Assembly: GCA_003427395.1 (NCBI GenBank)
Contig: BFEA01000051.1
Coordinates: forward strand, 3,274,747 to 3,297,244
Reading direction: 5' to 3'
Source: Chara braunii
Lineage: Eukaryota; Streptophyta; Charophyceae; Charales; Characeae
DNA length: 22,498 bases
Shown: in pieces, positions 17,121 through 22,498 of the stretch
How the letters are laid out: the number at the start of each line of letters is the position of its first letter
Position numbering within the stretch: position 1 is the stretch's first letter
Translations under genes and position numbers: made by a program
The notes under the pieces: generated by a model
Told to the model about the DNA's origin: nothing
What the model saw: the letters and a program-made list of their open reading frames with translations, nothing else
Database searches by the model: none

Positions 17121-17651
17121 AAAAGCAAGAAAGAACAGCGTGAGCATTATGCCCGGAAAGAATCCTTGATAAGATCGATGCGCCCTATTGTGTCCGAGTT
17201 GCGCCCATAACACAAGGAGCAGCCCCCGCTCAAGTCGTGGGCGATCAGGCGGCTAATCTAGGCGTCTATTACGTCACCAGCCCGGCCACCTAGCTTGAGA
17301 CTGCCCCAACCGACCGATGCAAGTCCGGGTGGGAGCCGCCCCTTTGGCAGCAGCACCAGTGGCCAACGGACCAGGAAGGGTCGGCACGATGGTGGAGGGG
17401 ATAGAAGGAGGGGGAATGCGATAGTTACCGCCGGGGAAGCTGCGAAACTTATCCCGTTCCATCAATACATCTCGTTGGGCTACACGGAATTGGGAATGAT
17501 CGGAACCATCCGCCCAGCGAATGAGCAACGTGAAATAACGGAATGGAGACCGTCCCCTGGAGAAATGGAATAGGGCGGCCCCGCCTTTGTACGAGAGAAA
17601 TTGATGTCCTGAACATCGTCCGAGCCCTGGACCATCCAATCCTTTTGCCCA
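17121..17651 (+). other. gag-pol gap without protease, RT or RNase H
   Basis: Some 530 bp stand where about 2 kb of protease, reverse transcriptase and RNase H would be expected. No DTG/DSG protease site, no YxDD or FxDD box and no RNase H motif in any frame. The frame at 17295-17573 (ending near HQYISLGYTELGMIGTI) could be a remnant, but I cannot place it. Confidence 0.6.
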
Positions 17652-17930
17652 TTGGACACCTGTTGTCCATATCGGAGTTTATCGCGAGTTTATTTGGTTC
17701 CTATGTGTCCTAGTGGGGAAGGGTATGTCGAATGGGTAAACTGTGAACAGTGTGTCTCTCGGGCCCACGACTCTTGTGTCCAATACAGGAACGCGGATAA
17801 AGCCTGGTTATGTCCTTTGTGTCGAACCGATAAAATCCCGACGGAGGCTCGATTCCATGAAGCTATGTCCGAAGGATTCGAAAAGACACACCGGTTTCGA
17901 CGTGCCGAGGTATGGACAAATATCGTCCTA
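17652..17930 (+). CDS. PHD-like zinc finger ahead of integrase (pol remnant)
   Basis: From the ATG at 17652, residues 19-57 hold C19, C31-x2-C34, H39-x2-C42 and W52-L-C54-x2-C57. This is the C..C-H..C-W.C..C pattern of a PHD finger: WVNCEQCVSRAHDSCV then WLCPLC. The first zinc pair is incomplete. PHD fingers often bind histone H3 tails, so a role in choosing chromatin for integration is plausible but inferred. The frame stays open to 18020, but from about 17912 the sense moves to the integrase frame, so finger and integrase were likely one Pol polyprotein. The ATG is probably internal. Confidence 0.5.
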
Positions 17931-19289
17931 ATAGCTGCAGTACTCGGGAATTCACCAAGGAAGATCAGAGGCGGGTCAATGAGAGGGCACGAGACTACAG
18001 ATGGAATGATGGACGGTTAGAGAAACGAAAGATTGACGGTAGTGGGATTTGGATGTCGGTGCCCCATCCATTCATGAGGTACGACTGGGTTAAGTCGACG
18101 CATGAGGAAACCGCCGCCCACTTTGCTGTTAGAATCACGGTTTCAGCAATCGACAAAAATGAATGGTATTGGTCCAACATCCGAGAAGATGTTAAATTCA
18201 TTGTTAAAAATTATCTGTTCTGTGCGACAGACAAGGCGCCAGTTCAACCGCCTAGGTCGATAGTGCCCACTGTAGTCGAACGGTCGTTTCAAAGGGTTAG
18301 CATGGATACGACAGATATTGCCGTATCCCCTGGACCAGATAGCTGCTAGTATTCAATTCTTCTGGTATTTGTAGATCATTTCTCGAAATGGATCGAGGCC
18401 TACTCATGCAAATGCAACAGACGGTGGAGATTGTGCGGTATGTCAACCGTTTTCTCGGAATGCATCAAGACACCGAGAAAATACTAACAGACAACGGGGC
18501 AGAATTATGAGGAGAAGTCTTGAGGAGCCTAGTCGTACATGGCGTCTCCCGGTTCCCCATATGTCACAGTCGAATGGATTAGTAGAGAATGCGAACCGGG
18601 TGATTAAGACAACTTTGCGGCGAAATATCGCGGTTAGGGACACGAGGCCTTGGCCCGATATCGTAGCCCACATCCTAGCTATCCACTGAGGGACACCCCA
18701 TGAGTCCGCTGGCCTGACTTCTTTTCAGTTACGGACCAATAGTTTGGCTTGTGTAGCTTTGCCGAGCCTGAACGATGAACTTGAAACCCTTGCATGACAA
18801 GCCACGAGGGCGACTGTCAAGGACAAGGCTCAACGCCACTTAAGAGTTGATGGAAAAGACCATCCCCCAATTAGTCCGAAAAAAACAGCGGATGACCGAA
18901 ATGGCCCACTGGCGACAGGTCCGGAGCTATGAGGCCCAGAATGGGAACGCTGGGCCTCGACCCCAGTATAAATTAGGGGACATAGTGCAGGTAAGGAAAT
19001 GTGCTCACCAGGGCAAGTTAGCACTACGATTCTTCGGACGATTCCCCATAGTCGAGCTCGGTCCCAGCGGAGTAAACACGGTGCGGCTTGCGCCAGAGGT
19101 CTCAGGAAGCCGATCGGCTCAACTGATCATTCGACACGTGTCCTATTATCGTCCCTTACCTCCTTCTCTTCTATCCCATCATCTACGTCATCCCTCGATT
19201 CCGAGGAGGAAGACAACGATCTCAAACTCGAACACATTAATTATCCTTCTTCTCAACCTTCGTCTCCACCTTCTTCCCTATCGCCATGA
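17912..19289 (+). pseudogene. int: integrase (HHCC, DDE core, GPY/F), multiply broken
   Basis: The first frame (to 18349) has FTKEDQRRVNERARDYR and a zinc domain H64-x5-H70-x30-Y101-x2-C104; the first Cys has become Tyr. Catalytic D132 (codon 18305) is in SMDTTD. After a stop at 18347-18349 comes VFVDHFSKWIEAYS (near 18366). The second catalytic Asp is in LTDNGAE (codon 18490), soon followed by a TGA at 18508. The catalytic Glu is in SNGLVENANRV (codon 18585), in a third frame. A GPY/F-like module lies in the 18847 frame: YKLGDIVQVR ... RFFGRFPIVELGPSGV ... RHVSYYRP. An acidic, Ser/Pro-rich tail then reads to TGA 19287-19289. The D-D-E order and spacing fit a retroviral-type integrase, which would insert element cDNA. 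No chromodomain seen. Confidence 0.85.
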
Positions 19290-19771
19290 GCTTTTCTACA
19301 GAGCAGGTCAATAGCGAGCGTCTAAAGAGACCTGGGGGGCATGTTTCGTCAATCCGGCAGGTGCAACGACCACGATTGAGTCTCGATCTGCTTCGATTCG
19401 CGACATTCTTCAGCACTGCGACCATCCACGTGGCGGCAGAGTTTCGGTTCACATGGATCAATGATCGAGCGCGAGTGTTAGCCGAGGGGTCGGCTTTTCT
19501 GTGGCTGTCTCCACCAGGCGTCAGCCACGTGTCAATGATCGTCGCCTTCACCGACAATCTTATGGCGTTGCATCCATCATCCTACACAGGCGTCCTCCGA
19601 CAGTTGCGACTTTGGGCGCGGGACCTCACGAATGCGTGGATCCAGTTGTTGGCGCAGCCTGGTGATCAGATCGACTCCACTAACACTGTCGATCTCAGCC
19701 AACTCCGACTTTCTCCCATCTCGCCTGAGGTCTTCATCCCGGAGCTCCTTCCCTTTGCGCCGCCCCAATAA
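19286..19771 (+). CDS. accessory ORF, N-terminal part
   Basis: 161 codons starting at an ATG that overlaps the pol stop as ATGA. Landmarks: FFSTATIHVAAEFRFTWIND, AFLWLSPPGVSHV, LRQLRLWARDLTNAW and SPEVFIPELLPFAPPQ, then TAA. Beyond the stop the same frame goes on about 35 codons (PLGFLPTSPP...) before sense moves to 19873, so this and the next ORF were probably one protein. It has no envelope-like signal peptide or membrane segment, so I do not call it env. No known domain recognised. I have the impression that similar proteins recur in charophyte retrotransposons. Confidence 0.55.
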   Translation: MSFSTEQVNSERLKRPGGHVSSIRQVQRPRLSLDLLRFATFFSTATIHVAAEFRFTWINDRARVLAEGSAFLWLSPPGVSHVSMIVAFTDNLMALHPSSYTGVLRQLRLWARDLTNAWIQLLAQPGDQIDSTNTVDLSQLRLSPISPEVFIPELLPFAPPQ

Positions 19772-19872
19772 ACCGGCATCACCTCTCGACCTTTGGGCTT
19801 CCTTCCAACCTCCCCACCTTCTGGCAGTCCGCTATATACACCCCTCTATCCTTTCGGGTCAGGCAGCTGGAC

Positions 19873-20430
19873 ATGCCGATCCTTGACATCGAGAAGTGGA
19901 CGGAGTGGTGGAACGTGTACGTCATGCTCAATTTTTGTCTCCTTGAAGTGGTGTTCCATTGGGCCGAGTCGGCCAACAAGGACAAAGAAGACGAAGTCCC
20001 CGATGATGATGTGGAGTTGTTGATAGTCCAAGCGTGGAGAGCGAATACGGAGGGAGAGTTGTTGAGGATCCTGTTCGGAAAAGTGAGGGACGGTCACCTG
20101 GAGCCAATTATGAGCGAAGTCCTGGTGTTCCTGGTGCAACTCCTGGACGATCTGCCTCTAGACATCTTTTCGCGTTGTGACGAGTGGCCCACACCGACGG
20201 CGCTCACACGTACGTTGGTACCGCATCTGTTGTGGTCCATGTGTTCGGAGCTCGATGGTGACAACTGCGATTACCCCTCCTCGGGCCACTATCTGGTCAT
20301 TGACGTGACCGACCTCACCTTGTGGGATCCGATCACTCGAAGGGTGGAAGAAGAAGAAGAGGTAGACAAAGAGGAGGAAGAGAGAGAAGAGGCGAGCGAA
20401 GAAGAAGAAGAAAACTCGGGCGGAATCTGA
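19873..20430 (+). CDS. accessory ORF, C-terminal part with acidic tail
   Basis: 185 codons: MPILDIEKWTEWWNVYVML at the start, then EVVFHWAES, VLVFLVQLLDDLPLDIFSR and LTRTLVPHLLWSMCSELDG. From about residue 156 on it is nearly all Glu (RRVEEEEEVDKEEEEREE). The stop at 20428-20430 looks premature: in the next frame the acidic sense continues as ESDDPDYNQSE, stop, SESGESELDGSGSP, then a basic stretch (QKRRERAKGKRSVEE) to about 20760. A helical domain with an acidic then basic tail fits a chromatin- or RNA-associated protein, by inference only. Confidence 0.55.
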   Translation: MPILDIEKWTEWWNVYVMLNFCLLEVVFHWAESANKDKEDEVPDDDVELLIVQAWRANTEGELLRILFGKVRDGHLEPIMSEVLVFLVQLLDDLPLDIFSRCDEWPTPTALTRTLVPHLLWSMCSELDGDNCDYPSSGHYLVIDVTDLTLWDPITRRVEEEEEVDKEEEEREEASEEEEENSGGI

Positions 20431-20760
20431 CGACCCCGATTACAACCAGTCGGAGTAGAGTGAGTCGGGAGAGAGTGAGTTGGACGGATCGGGCAGCCCC
20501 ACCGAACGGAGTGAGGAGGAAGACGAAGCTGCAACACAGAAGAGGCGGGAAAGGGCAAAAGGAAAGCGGTCGGTGGAAGAGTCAGACGGACCTGCCACGT
20601 GGCTATTACAAGGCAATCCAGTACGCAATCCAGAGTCGCCACAGAAGCAGCTCGGAGGGGATGGCGTCACCACCGCGGAGGGATCCAAAAGCAGACGCCA
20701 TAAAAGAAGTTCTTCGCCGGCTCAATCCTCTCCACCACCACGGCCCACCGTTCGCATATG
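20431..20760 (+). pseudogene. frameshifted tail of the accessory ORF
   Basis: Reads in the +1 frame relative to the preceding ORF: acidic (ESDDPDYNQ, SEEEDEAATQ), then basic (KRRERAKGKR, KSRRHKRSSS). One stop lies at 20456-20458. It ends in low-complexity Ser/Pro. Composition alone links it to the upstream ORF. Confidence 0.4.
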
Positions 20761-21457
20761 TGGAGATACGGGCGTAGGGCTTCGTCCCCGGTTGTTATCC
20801 CGCCGTCCCCTTGATTACCTCACCCTTCATCAGCTCGCGGGCCGACCTCTGTTCCCTTCTAACTTGCATCCTTTCCCACCTTCCCTCTTCCACCAACTCT
20901 ACTCTACCCACCTCATCACCACTGTCTTTCCGCACACCACCACTCTCTCTCGTAACTTCTTTTCCCCTCCACATCCTTCTCTTTGGCGCGGCATGGCACG
21001 AATATAATAATATAGAGGTTTATTGCATAATCGCGGGTACCATCCCCGCGTGTGAAGAATATGAGAATTCCCACGCCACGATTCCCCGCGCCCTTTGTAC
21101 CCTCTATCCTGATTACCTCACCTTGTTCCCGCATCAAGATCATCGTTTCCCTCGCATCCATCACACCGTCGACTACACCCGACTCCCCGCTGCAAATCAG
21201 TAACTCCGTCACTTTCGGCCACCCTTCCCGCAAGTTCACCCTGCTCTTCCCCCGCCCGTCATAAGGCTACCCTTCCCCGACAATCTCTAGGATCGGAGTT
21301 CGCGAGTGCCACCTGGATGACTTCCACACTCTTATCTCACGGTAAGTGGCACGCGTTGGCTCCACATCAATCGCTGGTGTTTTCTCATGCGATTGACGGA
21401 TGATTGGGTGAGCAAGCAGGAGCTTGCTCAAAATTGGAACCCCCTAGGCGTCACATA
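20761..21457 (+). other. 3' untranslated part of the element
   Basis: Pyrimidine-rich (CTTCCCACCTTCC and similar), no convincing ORF. Hairpin CGCGGG/CCCGCG near 21031-21050. A perfect hairpin GAGCAAGC-AGGA-GCTTGCTC at 21410-21429 lies about 28 bp before the 3' LTR. A plain polypurine tract directly before the LTR is missing; the nearest purine-rich piece is GAGCAAGCAGGAG in that hairpin. Confidence 0.5.
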
Positions 21458-22142
21458 TATGACAAAATGTTTTCTGCAACCTCGCGATTTTCTGCGCAAG
21501 GCTACTTCGGGGGTTGAATCGGGATGGCTCGTTGGATTGCATGGGTGCCCTTGCTTTTCGTATTCTTCGAAATCAAGGTCGAGATAGTCCCATGACGGTT
21601 GGTAGCGTGTAGAATAACTGTTGCCATAGCTTCTTTCCTGTTCTGCTGGGGGAAATGGGACTTTTGGCATGGTCGTCGCGTGGGAAAATCCTTTTTGAAT
21701 TTTTAATTGATGTCGAGCCCGCGTGGGCTCTCCGAATTTGCTTCATTCGGAAGTTCTTTTTGCAATTAGGATTTAGATTAGGAATTTAGGCACATCTCAA
21801 TTTTTGTTGTACGACGCTTCTTGCTTGCGCACGCTTTGCCACATCAGGATATGTGTTTTGAATTTTCCGTGCCTTAATCCTTGCGTGTAACTATAATTTT
21901 TGTTTTAGCGGGCATGATTGCAACTGTAATCCTCTCGTTCTTGATATCGTTTGTGGCGCCTCTTTGCGTGCATGGTTCCTTCCTTGTCCTACTGGCCTGA
22001 ACGCTTGGATGACCGGATCGATGTGTGGAGTGAGGCTACGTCCCCCACGCCACGGCCCGCCCATACAATCGTAGGCACTTCCTTCCTTCTTCTTCCTTCC
22101 CACTCAGACACAACCCCGGGTATCGTGCGCACTCATGCATGC

Positions 22143-22149
22143 TATAAAT
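22143..22149 (+). promoter_or_regulatory. TATA box of the 3' LTR
   Basis: TATAAAT in GCATGCTATAAATTTCGC, equivalent to 14329-14335. Confidence 0.5.
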
Positions 22150-22401
22150 TTCGCAAGCGCGATTAACTTACTCTCTAAGGATTTTGGAATTAGCGAGGTG
22201 GAGAGGATCGGCTAACGAGCAAGAGTTGGAAGGTGAGTGGAGAGTTGGGCGATCCGACGAGCTGGTGCTGGGCATGCGGGGTTGACGTGGGCCCGCAACG
22301 GATTGTGGCGCACAGACGAACTTGGCTTGCATGCTTAGACTAAGCGGGATGACAACTCTGTGTGGGTGCGAGGCAACAGAATGCCCGCATTGGGATGCTG
22401 T

Positions 22402-22431
22402 GAAGAGAGAGCGAGAGCGAGAGAGAGAGAG

Positions 22432-22498
<67 letters not shown>
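22402..22498. repeat. (GA)n microsatellite to the window end
   Basis: GA runs with a few C interruptions, pure from 22435 to the last base (32 units). The 5' LTR has a much shorter run at the same spot (about 14588-14615), so the array has grown here. A contig may well have ended in it. Confidence 0.9.

Larger units (their letters stand above)
13435..22498 (+). mobile_element. decayed Ty3/gypsy-type LTR retrotransposon, cut by the window end
   Basis: A direct repeat of over 1 kb (13435 on, and 21458 on) flanks gag, a zinc finger, integrase and an accessory ORF, all on the plus strand. A primer-binding site follows the first LTR. The IN core and GPY/F module place it in Ty3/gypsy. No protease, RT or RNase H is visible. 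The LTRs differ by roughly ten percent by eye and every ORF is broken, so the insertion is old and inactive. The last part of the 3' LTR and the target duplication are beyond the window. Confidence 0.9.
21458..22498 (+). repeat. 3' LTR, cut by the window end
   Basis: Matches the 5' LTR from its first bases (TATGACAAAATGTTTTCTGC against TGTGACAAACTGTTTTCTGC), so the terminal TG is mutated to TA. It follows the 5' LTR through CGATTTTCTGCGCAAGGCTA, GTCGAGCCC.YGTGGGCTCT, the TATA box and CTAAGCGGG.TGACAACTC into the GA repeat. It lacks the 25-bp piece near 13583 and both Nextera insertions, and so gives the true order of that part of the LTR. Confidence 0.9.

Overview
The window looks like repeat-rich nuclear DNA of a eukaryote, most likely from the plant/green-algal lineage. 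It holds fragments of one family of large Ty3/gypsy-type LTR retrotransposons, foldback and tandem repeats, a tRNA-derived SINE-like head, and no clearly intact host gene. The very acidic Glu-rich accessory protein and the PHD-like finger ahead of the integrase remind me of retrotransposons in charophyte genomes such as Chara. That is an impression from memory, not a database match.

Layout: 1-466 is the 3' end of an LTR, already carrying the end of an open reading frame. 467-3150 holds tandem repeats and low-complexity DNA without a recognisable gene. 3167-3467 is a 301-bp foldback element. 3852-4000 is the 3' end of a third LTR of the same family, on the minus strand. 4000-7800 has no recognised gene, but includes one stretch that can fold into a multi-branch structure starting with a U1-like 5' end (5810-5950). 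7824-9054 holds a family of short hairpins with an almost invariant 20-nt loop and different but always complementary stems. 9340-9960 is an array of about five 120-bp units with a small conserved hairpin. 10000-12650 is mostly featureless, with a 53-codon exon-like fragment on the minus strand. 12661-13018 is a 179-bp tandem duplication beside a tRNA-like SINE head (13199-13268, minus strand).

13435 to the window end is one decayed LTR retrotransposon, in order: 5' LTR (13435-16176, with its own broken ORF), primer binding site complementary to initiator tRNA-Met, gag, a PHD-like finger, integrase (zinc domain, DDE core, GPY/F module), an accessory ORF joined to pol by an ATGA stop/start overlap and ending in an acidic tail, then the 3' LTR (21458 to the end). 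No protease, reverse transcriptase or RNase H is visible. Frameshifts and stops break every long gene, so the copy is dead.

Two stretches inside the 5' LTR are not biological. Each has a 38-nt Nextera mosaic-end junction flanked by identical 153-bp or 165-bp direct duplications. These are library or assembly artefacts and inflate the LTR by 394 bp. The strongest candidate for something undescribed is the constant-loop, changing-stem hairpin family at 7.8-9.05 kb. All of its stem exceptions are G-U pairs when read as RNA of the plus strand.
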